Origin: Acidobacteriota bacterium
GTDB lineage: Bacteria; Acidobacteriota; Polarisedimenticolia; J045
Assembly: GCA_027021395.1 (NCBI GenBank)
Contig: JALUUK010000408.1
Location: 1-41,769, forward strand
Direction: 5' to 3'
Length of the DNA: 41,769 nucleotides
Numbering within the stretch: position 1 is the stretch's first letter; each line of letters opens with the position of its first letter. Made by a program: the position numbers and the translations under genes. The notes below the pieces were generated by a model. It was given only the letters and a program-made list of their open reading frames with translations, had not been told where the DNA came from and made no database searches. This document shows, piece by piece, positions 34,445-41,242 of this stretch.

Positions 34445-34482
34445 AGGACACGTTCCGGGGGTTCAAATCCCCCAGGGGGTAC
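34445..34482 (+). other. tRNA/tmRNA-like 3' fragment (T-arm + acceptor), putative att core
   Basis: GGGGG-TTCAAAT-CCCCC T-arm followed by agggggta; no complete 5' half seen; spurious antisense reading PPGGFEPP typical of tRNA/tmRNA 3' ends. Confidence 0.55.
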
Positions 34483-34519
34483 TTTTCGGTTGAGGGTTAT
34501 CAGTTGAGGGTTGAGGCAC

Positions 34520-34699
34520 ATGGGACGGGTCGAACGGGATCGGGAGTTGGCTCGGCGGCGGCATCGCCGGATGAAGCTGAGGAAACTGCGGCAGCGGTAC
34601 GCGCAGGCGACCCGGCCGTCCGAGAAAGCGGCCATCGTCGAAAAAGTCCGCAAAATCAGCCCGCTGCTCGACGTCGAAAAAGAATGGGCGACTAGGTGA
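34520..34699 (+). CDS. small basic planctomycete-type protein (DUF6800-like from memory)
   Basis: MGRVERDRELARRRHRRMKLRKLRQRYAQATRPSEKAAIVEKVRKISPLL. Confidence 0.5.
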   Translation: MGRVERDRELARRRHRRMKLRKLRQRYAQATRPSEKAAIVEKVRKISPLLDVEKEWATR

Positions 34700-34740
34700 C
34701 TCACGCCCAAGCCCCATCAGCGCTTTCGGGGGTCAGCAGC

Positions 34741-35574
34741 ATGGGGCGCTCGTTGCTGTCCAAACGCGAATTGGTCATCACTGCTAGCCTATTCGTGTCG
34801 ATCTGCATCGTCGCTGCGTTGCTCGGTCGGCCGGCGAGAGAGCACGCGAACTCGAAGGAAACACGCGTCGCGGCACCTCCCCCAAAGGCGACATCTCCGG
34901 CGTGGTCAATGCACTCGCCGATCCCCGTCAGTGCTGCACAGTACGGCGAGAAATGGCCCTTCACCGTGCAGTCCGGTTTCATAGCCTACGAAGCGCCCTG
35001 GCGCATTGTCTTTGTAGCCGAGGACGGAACGAAGTACGGATTGAACGGCGTCGCCAAGATGGCTGGGTACCGCGACGTCGAGACAATTTGGAGAGTGGAC
35101 CCCGAATACGGCCCGCCGGTGCATGTTCCGTATCAGTGGATGATCGAGCTCGCCATCGACCGCTGGAAATTGCGGGCTTCCGACGATCTACCCCCCGGGC
35201 AAGAGACCGCTGAGAGGGAGAGCCGCGAGCCCCGCTTGACCGACAGACACATCCCACTGCCGGTCAGTGCGAGCGAATGGGGTGAGCGGTGGCCCTTCAC
35301 TGTAGACGACGGCTACCTTCAGTACATTAGTCCTGGGCAGATCGTATTCATCAACGAGGCGCTCCCGGAGACGTTCGCGTTAAACGAGGCAGCTCGATCT
35401 GCCGGATACGACGATGTCAGAAAAATCCTGCGCATCAGGACCACCAATGGAGTCGCGACACGCATGTCCGTGCAGCCGCTAGTCCGCTATGCAATCGATA
35501 ACTGGGGTCTTGAGACCGGAAGGTGCAAAGTATGCCCCAAGGGCGCGCACCCAGAGGCGGATCAACGCAGCTAA
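34741..35574 (+). CDS. membrane-anchored protein with two tandem YebY/DUF2511-like repeats
   Basis: IPVSAAQYGEKWPFTVQSGFI...YGLNGVAKMAGY and LPVSASEWGERWPFTVDDGYL...FALNEAARSAGY. Confidence 0.7.
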   Translation: MGRSLLSKRELVITASLFVSICIVAALLGRPAREHANSKETRVAAPPPKATSPAWSMHSPIPVSAAQYGEKWPFTVQSGFIAYEAPWRIVFVAEDGTKYGLNGVAKMAGYRDVETIWRVDPEYGPPVHVPYQWMIELAIDRWKLRASDDLPPGQETAERESREPRLTDRHIPLPVSASEWGERWPFTVDDGYLQYISPGQIVFINEALPETFALNEAARSAGYDDVRKILRIRTTNGVATRMSVQPLVRYAIDNWGLETGRCKVCPKGAHPEADQRS

Positions 35575-35657
35575 CCGCACGACGGGACTTCTGATGAATG
35601 TGTGATCCGGCGGGCTCCACGCGGAAATGTACTATTACGAGAACGCGGCCATCCTGC

Positions 35658-35663
35658 TATAAT
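35658..35663 (+). promoter_or_regulatory. extended -10 (TGCTATAAT) 6 nt before repressor ATG
   Basis: tgcTATAATggagacATG; predicted leaderless transcript. Confidence 0.6.
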
Positions 35664-35669
35664 GGAGAC

Positions 35670-35933
35670 ATGATCGTGCGACGGGATGAAACATTTCGCA
35701 AAAGCCTTGAACGACTGATCGCATCAGGCCGAATCACCAAGTCCGAACTTTGCCGGCGAGCGGGGATGTCGCGTTCTCATCTTGACTACATCCTCAAGGG
35801 TGAAGTCGATCCGAAGATCAGGGTTTGCGACCGCATTGCTGATGCGGTTGGGATTCCTTTGCCTTGGCTGCTGGACCCTGATTTCGCAGAGACACTTTCC
35901 GCCGACGCGGAAACAGTGTCCAAGAGCGCTTGA
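35670..35933 (+). CDS. XRE-family HTH repressor-like regulator
   Basis: ITKSELCRRAGMSRSHLDYILKGEVDPKIRVCDRIADAVGIPLPWLL. Confidence 0.85.
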   Translation: MIVRRDETFRKSLERLIASGRITKSELCRRAGMSRSHLDYILKGEVDPKIRVCDRIADAVGIPLPWLLDPDFAETLSADAETVSKSA

Positions 35934-35958
35934 CAGCCTGTTCTAGGTTTAGTACAAC
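35930..35958 (+). promoter_or_regulatory. sigma70-like promoter
   Basis: TTGACA-17 nt-TACAAC overlapping repressor stop codon. Confidence 0.5.
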
Positions 35959-35960
35959 TG

Positions 35961-35995
35961 GCCGGTGCTGGCTTTGGCTGGCACCGGCTTTTTTT
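35961..35995 (+). terminator. rho-independent terminator
   Basis: GCCGGTGC...GCACCGGC followed by T7. Confidence 0.85.
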
Positions 35996-36037
35996 GTGGC
36001 CTGCTTTTCTCGCGAAACGACGATCGGGGACGGAGCC

Positions 36038-36376
36038 ATGCCGGACGTGCAGCGTGAGCTGTTCGATCGGAGCTGGCGGCAGGAGCTGCTGGAGCGGGAT
36101 CGGCCGGCGGCCCATAACCGGACCGAGACGTCGATCGCGGCGGCGGAGCGGATTCGCCCGACGGCCGGGACGAAACGAGCGATCGTCCTGGAGACGATCG
36201 AGCGAGCTGGGACGGAAGGGGCAACGATCGACGAGATTGTGCAGGTTACGGGCCTTTTGACGGCCACTGTCTGCGGGCGGATCAACGAGCTGAAGCGGGA
36301 CGGCTGGATTCAGGACAGCGGCCGGCGCCGGCCGACGCGGTCCGGCAGCCCGGCGATCGTGTGGATCCGGCGGTAA
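36038..36376 (+). CDS. winged-helix/HTH DNA-binding protein
   Basis: TKRAIVLETIERAGTEGATIDEIVQVTGLLTATVCGRINELKRDGWIQDSG. Confidence 0.7.
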   Translation: MPDVQRELFDRSWRQELLERDRPAAHNRTETSIAAAERIRPTAGTKRAIVLETIERAGTEGATIDEIVQVTGLLTATVCGRINELKRDGWIQDSGRRRPTRSGSPAIVWIRR

Positions 36377-36622
36377 GAGGAAAAACTGGGCGCCGCGACG
36401 AGGCGGCGCCAGCGATTAAGGGATGCGGCAGGATGGCCAATCGGGACGGAGCGGGACAGATCGGGGTGGTCGGCCCCAGGGAGGTGAGGAGCGATGCGGG
36501 CCGGCGGCCCGGGCCTCTGAGCCGGAGGGTCGACGATGTATGCTGCATCCTTTCCGCCATTACACATCTCAGTCATTCTCCAATGGGGACAGCCGGAACA
36601 GTCGAGCACGGAGGGGCCGGTG

Positions 36623-37714
36623 ATGGCAGACCAGGGCGGGCCCGCCCCACGGTTGCGAGTGTTTCCCCCTACGGGGGCTTCTTCCCCCTACGGGATGGGC
36701 AATCCCGTAGGGGAAAACGATTCCGCCGGCTACTGGCCGCTGCGCCGCTGCTGGGAGGAATCGCTCTCAAAGAAAATCGAGCTCTCGCCGGCGACGCTGA
36801 AGCACTACCGCCGGCTCATCAACCAGTGGGAAGCTTACTGGCGCAAGCGCGGCTGCGAGCGTCCGCTCGGCCCGGACGTGCGCGAGATCCAGCCGAAGGA
36901 CTTCAACGATTTCGCTCGGGCCCAGGGGTGGACAGCGAAGTCCACCTGGTCCACGCGGCGCGATTATTTCGGGAAGATTCTGAAGTCGGTTGCCCGGGCG
37001 AGCAAATCGTGTCCGATCGGGCTGACGGAAGGCTGGCTCTTCGAGCAGCCGCCATTCCTCGCCCCGCTGCCGCCGGGGCTGGCGCCAAAGCCCGAGACGC
37101 CCGAAGCCCTCACCGTGGACCAATTCGCCCGGCTGCTGGAATGCTGCGACGGCGCTCGCTGGCCCTGGAGACGAGCGATCGTGCCGGCTCCGGTGCTGTG
37201 GCGTGCTTATCTGAGCTTCCTCTGGGTCTACGGGTCGCGCAAGGACGCGGCATTGCGGCTCACTTGGCGGGAGGTCGATCTGGAGCGCGAGCGGCTGGAT
37301 TACGTGCCGGACAAGAAGGCGGATCGGGTGTCGGTCGCCCTTCACACACTCTTGCTGCCGCTGCTGCATTTTCTCCGCGATCGATCGCCGGACCGCGTCT
37401 TCCCGTTTCCCAACACGGCGCGGACGGCCGCCCAGGAGAATTTCAATCCACAGCTCAAGGCGATTTTTCGGGCGGCCGGCCTGGTAGAGCATACCAGCCA
37501 CTTCTTTCGCGTCTGCTGCGTCACCAACTGGCAGACGCTGGTCGGGCGGCGGACTCGCTTCGTGACCGGACATCGGCCGCAGGGCGTGCAGGAAAAGCAC
37601 TACGACAGTCGAAGCGCTCGCCAGGTGATCGCCGAGCGAATGGCCGAGTATCCGATGCCGCCCGCCGAGACGCTCTGGGCTGGCTTACCGTTGGAATACC
37701 TTCCTGGAGCCTGA
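36623..37714 (+). CDS. tyrosine recombinase / phage integrase
   Basis: LWVYGSRKDAALRLTWREVDLE, HTSHFFRVCCVTNW, VTGHRPQGVQEKHYDSRS. Confidence 0.88.
   Translation: MADQGGPAPRLRVFPPTGASSPYGMGNPVGENDSAGYWPLRRCWEESLSKKIELSPATLKHYRRLINQWEAYWRKRGCERPLGPDVREIQPKDFNDFARAQGWTAKSTWSTRRDYFGKILKSVARASKSCPIGLTEGWLFEQPPFLAPLPPGLAPKPETPEALTVDQFARLLECCDGARWPWRRAIVPAPVLWRAYLSFLWVYGSRKDAALRLTWREVDLERERLDYVPDKKADRVSVALHTLLLPLLHFLRDRSPDRVFPFPNTARTAAQENFNPQLKAIFRAAGLVEHTSHFFRVCCVTNWQTLVGRRTRFVTGHRPQGVQEKHYDSRSARQVIAERMAEYPMPPAETLWAGLPLEYLPGA
36685..36713. repeat. 12-bp stem palindrome inside integrase 5' coding region
   Basis: CCCCTACGGGAT gggca ATCCCGTAGGGG. Confidence 0.8.
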
Positions 37715-38235
37715 TGCGTCCACTCCCTCTGAGCCCGTCGGGGGTATCCAACGACTTCGTCTCTGTCCGGTCGACGAGTCCCCCTCCCCGGCGGGCGTTT
37801 CTTCTGGTCCCCGCTGTGTCGCATCACGCGAGACCTCCTGTAGAGCCGCCGGCGGACGATCCGATCTTCCGTGCCTATCTGATCGTCGCGCTCATTGTGG
37901 CAGCGATCACGTTCGTCGTGCTCACTCTGCAGGGCGACGGCGTGCCGGGCAAGTGGAGACCGCTGCCCGGCCGGATCGAGGCCTCGGTGATGTTCGGCCT
38001 CGCTTGGCCGCTGACAGTCCTAAGAGTGGGTGTGGTACGGGATCACGACGTTTTGGCGGCGTCACGCGACTCGGAAGAGGTGACGGAACGATGTGTGAGG
38101 AATCGCGGCGTGCTGCAGAATCGGCCAGGCCGGCTGGTTCTGGCATCACCACCTATCGGTCCTGGATTGAGGGACCCCGGTTTGCCGGCCGGTGGGATTG
38201 GGCCCTGCGCGACATGGCCCGCACGCTCGGGCTGA
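37714..38235 (+). CDS. small membrane protein (end uncertain)
   Basis: TGATG coupling with integrase; IFRAYLIVALIVAAITFVVLTLQGDGV TM; C-term overlaps next CDS. Confidence 0.4.
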   Translation: MRPLPLSPSGVSNDFVSVRSTSPPPRRAFLLVPAVSHHARPPVEPPADDPIFRAYLIVALIVAAITFVVLTLQGDGVPGKWRPLPGRIEASVMFGLAWPLTVLRVGVVRDHDVLAASRDSEEVTERCVRNRGVLQNRPGRLVLASPPIGPGLRDPGLPAGGIGPCATWPARSG

Positions 38236-38366
38236 GCATCACAGTGCAGCGCGAGACGAGCCTGTTGAGGCAGCGAGTCGACTTCACGATCTCTGGACGC
38301 CGGGAGAACGTGCTCACATTTCTCCAGTGCCTGCAGCGTTTCGTCGACGAGTGGAACGAGGAATGA
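38091..38366 (+). CDS. small hypothetical protein
   Basis: MCEESRRAAESARPAGSGITTYRSWIEGPRFAGRWDWALRDMARTLGLSITVQ. Confidence 0.5.
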   Translation: MCEESRRAAESARPAGSGITTYRSWIEGPRFAGRWDWALRDMARTLGLSITVQRETSLLRQRVDFTISGRRENVLTFLQCLQRFVDEWNEE

Positions 38367-38367
38367 G

Positions 38368-38910
38368 ATGCGGGATTTCACCGACTACGAGCTTTGGGTG
38401 GTCCGCCAAGCTGAGGGAATCGTCCGTATGCTGCAGGAGGCGGCTCAAATCGCACAGGCCACCATACCGCCCCTTGGCAAGACCTGCAGCCGTCGCGAAC
38501 TGGAGCTGTACCGGGAGATCATCGACGCCCGCCGCGCCGCCATAGAAGCAAGAGACCGCCTTGGCCAAGCGATCGACCTATATCGTACGCCGGCGATGGC
38601 CGGACCTTTTCCGAGAAAGGAGGAGCACGCAATGGGAGAGACCGTTCGTTATTCGATAGGTGTGGATAGCCCAATCACTCCACAGGAACCTCTGCCGGCG
38701 CTGCCGGAGATTCCTCGCGGCGCCTTGGTGGTGGTCGAGGGGTGGGCGCCGATCTGGCGGTACGCGATGGCGCTTCACCGGCTCCACGGGTCGCCGGCCG
38801 GTGCCATCGCGGTCTATGACCCGCGTCTCGGAGCCGTCGTTGTCCAGAGCCACACGCCCGCATACGCGGAAGGGGACGTGCTGGACTTCCCGGAGGATAG
38901 GGCGCAATGA
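38368..38910 (+). CDS. helical N-terminal domain plus Csx3/Crn3-like domain (long form)
   Basis: Continuous frame from MRDFTDYELWVVRQAEGI through the Csx3-like C-terminus. Confidence 0.6.
   Translation: MRDFTDYELWVVRQAEGIVRMLQEAAQIAQATIPPLGKTCSRRELELYREIIDARRAAIEARDRLGQAIDLYRTPAMAGPFPRKEEHAMGETVRYSIGVDSPITPQEPLPALPEIPRGALVVVEGWAPIWRYAMALHRLHGSPAGAIAVYDPRLGAVVVQSHTPAYAEGDVLDFPEDRAQ
38632..38910 (+). CDS. Csx3/Crn3-like putative cyclic-oligoadenylate ring nuclease (short form)
   Basis: SD aaaGGAGGagcacgcaATG; GALVVVEGWAPIWRYAMALHRLHGSPAGAIAVYDPRLGAVVVQSHTPAYAEGDVLDF matches the Csx3 G..PIW...A-H...VAVYDPRLGAVVVQSH...GDV signature. Confidence 0.85.
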   Translation: MGETVRYSIGVDSPITPQEPLPALPEIPRGALVVVEGWAPIWRYAMALHRLHGSPAGAIAVYDPRLGAVVVQSHTPAYAEGDVLDFPEDRAQ

Positions 38911-39128
38911 CCAATGCAAGGAGCCGGTACGTCGCGGTATGTCCCAAGTGCCGATGGAAGGGATACAGGGTTGAACCGGAATGTGAGTGCTACGACCGCG
39001 TGTGCCACGTGTGGGCACCGGGCCTTGGATGTCCGCGGCAAGCGAAACGACCATGCCCGCACTGCGGTGCGGAAGTGATTGCGTACCCGGTGCGGTTCAG
39101 ACGGAGGATAGGGGGCAATGACAGGTGA
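38907..39128 (+). CDS. small Cys-rich zinc-ribbon protein
   Basis: VCPKCRWKGYRVEPECECYDRVCHVW...CPHCGAEVIAYPV. Confidence 0.6.
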   Translation: MTNARSRYVAVCPKCRWKGYRVEPECECYDRVCHVWAPGLGCPRQAKRPCPHCGAEVIAYPVRFRRRIGGNDR

Positions 39129-39423
39129 TACAGACGCTACACTGCCGTCCCAGCATCTCTGGGACGGCATCGACGCCTTTCCCGGGGATGTAGACGAGAG
39201 CGACATCCTCGCGCAGCCGCTTCTGCGCGATCTCGACGATTTAGACACTGTCCCTCGCTGGGTCGCGCGCTTCGTCCTGCGCGACCTGCGGGAGCTGCGA
39301 GCGATCTGTGAGGCGGCGGGGATCGAGCTGGACGTATCACCGTGCCGCGAGTGCAATCGCGAAACGGTCTGTCTGCCCGAGGGACTGCTGCCGATCTGCG
39401 TGGACTGCCGGAGGGCGGAATGA
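39118..39423 (+). CDS. zinc-ribbon-containing small acidic protein
   Basis: CRECNRETVCLPEGLLPICVDCRRAE C-terminal C4 motif. Confidence 0.55.
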   Translation: MTGDTDATLPSQHLWDGIDAFPGDVDESDILAQPLLRDLDDLDTVPRWVARFVLRDLRELRAICEAAGIELDVSPCRECNRETVCLPEGLLPICVDCRRAE

Positions 39424-39776
39424 CCGTCGTGCCATTGAATTTGCAGCGATGGATCGAAGGCCGGCTGGAGAACAGCGGCTGGGACCACATATTGACGGTC
39501 GTGCCCGAAAGCGGAGGCGGGGTTCGTCGGCGCATCCGTGTTTGGCTGTCGCACGATGGCCTCCGGCTGGCCATTGTCTGGCCGCACGCGACGCGGGTCA
39601 TCGACCTAACGGTCGCCCCGGAGCATAACCCGGAGCAGGGCGAGTACCACAATGGGGCGATGGGTCTATCAGTGCTGATCACCCGACATGGGAGACAGGA
39701 GGCAGACGATGGCGAACAAGCAGAAAACGCCGGGAAAGAAAGAGACGGCGAGCAAAATCTTGACGGAGCTGGGTGA
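39420..39776 (+). CDS. hypothetical early protein
   Basis: ATGA coupling; MTVVPLNLQRWIEGRLENSGWDHILTVVPESGGG. Confidence 0.5.
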   Translation: MTVVPLNLQRWIEGRLENSGWDHILTVVPESGGGVRRRIRVWLSHDGLRLAIVWPHATRVIDLTVAPEHNPEQGEYHNGAMGLSVLITRHGRQEADDGEQAENAGKERDGEQNLDGAG

Positions 39777-39927
39777 AGCTGAGTTGGACGTCACTCGGCT
39801 GGAGGACCGCATGGATGAGCTCCGCGAAGAGCTGAAGGACGCAAAGAAGGAGTACCAGGCCGCAGTCGCTCGTCTGCGGCTGCTCGTCCGGGACGTGGCG
39901 ACAGGCCAGATGCGACTGTTCGACTGA
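39709..39927 (+). CDS. small coiled-coil protein
   Basis: SD ggaggcagacgATG; LTELGEAELDVTRLEDRMDELREELKDAKKEYQAAVARLRLL. Confidence 0.65.
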   Translation: MANKQKTPGKKETASKILTELGEAELDVTRLEDRMDELREELKDAKKEYQAAVARLRLLVRDVATGQMRLFD

Positions 39928-40045
39928 CAACAGGACGGACACGGACGGGTGAGGCTGGCTGAGGGATCGGCTGGCGGAACGGATTCGCCGGGCCGGGGTA
40001 CGGACGCCCCGGCCCGCATGGAGGCTCGGATCAGGAGGACGGGAA

Positions 40046-40264
40046 ATGCTAGTGCTCGGACGCCAGCAAGGCGATTCGATCGTGATTGATACGCCGCTGG
40101 GCGAGATCACTATCACCGTTGTGCGGCTGGGCCAGCGCTACGCTCGGATCGGCATCGAGGCCCCGGCCGGCTGGCCGATCGTCCGATCCGAGATTCGCGG
40201 CCGCGAGGAACCGGCAGACGACGAACTGCCGATGCGCGTGGCGTTGAGGAATCTGCGGACGTGA
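40046..40264 (+). CDS. csrA: CsrA/RsmA-family RNA-binding translational regulator
   Basis: MLVLGRQQGDSIVIDTPLGEITITVVRLGQRYARIGIEAPAGWPIVRSEI matches the CsrA core; SD aggagg. Confidence 0.88.
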   Translation: MLVLGRQQGDSIVIDTPLGEITITVVRLGQRYARIGIEAPAGWPIVRSEIRGREEPADDELPMRVALRNLRT

Positions 40265-40336
40265 CCCGGGTCGGCCCGGGTCGTATCAGGTCGGTCCCGG
40301 TCGAGTCAGGTCGGGCCGGGTCGGATCGGGTCGGAA
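40264..40336 (+). repeat. decameric iteron-like array (about 7 x 10 bp)
   Basis: tcggcccggg tcgtatcagg tcggtcccgg tcgagtcagg tcgggccggg tcggatcggg tcgga. Confidence 0.8.
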
Positions 40337-40357
40337 TCGACAAGGAGGGTGTGCGCG

Positions 40358-41242
40358 GTGCAACTGGAATTTGACTTCGATCCCAAACTCGAATCAGCAG
40401 CGAAAAACGATGAGCGACTGGAGGCCGTCGGAGTCTCAGCAATGCGGCGAGCCGTGATCTGGCTGTTCCAACTCCACCCGGAAGCCAAGCGCGATGGCAC
40501 GTTGATCCGGCTCGATCTGAGCTTCATAAAGGCATCCCAGTGGCTGCGCAACCAGGCTCGGTGGCGAAACTTGCGCTGTGCCGACACGAACGTGCGACGC
40601 GCCTGCGTGTTCTGGCAGCAATTGCACTGCGTCGCGATCCTGAAGCGACCACGAGTCCTGCTGCTGGATGTGGCGCGACTGAGCGAGTGGCTCTATCGCG
40701 AACAAGAAGCGGTGGAACGAGCCGTCTCGTCGGCTCTCAATTTCGCCGGCGACGGAGCCCCCCCGAAAACAAATCCGACCCGGTCCGACCCGATCCGACC
40801 CGCGTCGACCCTCAGTGAGAGAGTGAGTGAAGAAAAAACTCATTCACTCACTCACTCTGTGGGCGGGGTGGATCGGTCCGATCGGACGGATCAGACGGAT
40901 CGGACAGATCATCCCTCGGCACCGGCCGGGGCGTCGGTGGTGCTGCCTCGGCTGCCGGTGGAGGTGTGGGAGCCCGGCCGAGACGATCGGTCGCTGTATC
41001 GGCTGCTGCGGGCGTATTGGACCGAGCACGGGCCGGCCCTCGAGGCGGCCGGCATCGACGCCGACACGTTCACCGGCGCCGTCCTGGCCGCTCGGGCCCA
41101 GCCACGCACCGACCCGCAGCGTTACGCCGAGCGGTGCCTGGAGCTCGGCCTGACGGAGAACTGGCTCGCCCAGGGGCGCGCCTGGCGCCGCCGGCAGAAG
41201 ATTCTGTTCTCTCGGCCTATCACACATGGAGCGGTGCAATGA
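40358..41242 (+). CDS. phage replication initiator-like (lambda O-type organisation)
   Basis: N-terminal winged-helix-like domain (AVIWLFQLHPEAKRDGTLIRLDLSFIKASQWLRNQ), low-complexity linker encoded by repeats, C-terminal conserved domain; SD aaggaggg. Confidence 0.55.
   Translation: MQLEFDFDPKLESAAKNDERLEAVGVSAMRRAVIWLFQLHPEAKRDGTLIRLDLSFIKASQWLRNQARWRNLRCADTNVRRACVFWQQLHCVAILKRPRVLLLDVARLSEWLYREQEAVERAVSSALNFAGDGAPPKTNPTRSDPIRPASTLSERVSEEKTHSLTHSVGGVDRSDRTDQTDRTDHPSAPAGASVVLPRLPVEVWEPGRDDRSLYRLLRAYWTEHGPALEAAGIDADTFTGAVLAARAQPRTDPQRYAERCLELGLTENWLAQGRAWRRRQKILFSRPITHGAVQ
40771..40810 (+). repeat. decamer array CCGACC inside the initiator gene, inverted relative to 40264 array
   Basis: aaatccgacc cggtccgacc cgatccgacc cgcgtcgacc. 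Confidence 0.8.
40871..40914 (+). repeat. 9-bp repeats GATCrGACr encoding D-R/Q-T units
   Basis: gatcggacggatcagacggatcggacagatc. Confidence 0.75.

Noticed and set aside
34432-34710. Minus-strand ORF ending ...KVPPGGFEPPERVLAAF
   Set aside because: Typical spurious translation of a tRNA/tmRNA 3' end.
36361-37713. 5' part of the 624-aa ORF 36361..38235
   Set aside because: Out of frame with the clear integrase; only the part after 37714 is considered as a possible gene.
40871-40914. Coding microsatellite as simple protein repeat only
   Set aside because: The DRT repeat lies in a larger set of iteron-like DNA repeats at the initiator linker, so a DNA-level (origin) role is more likely.
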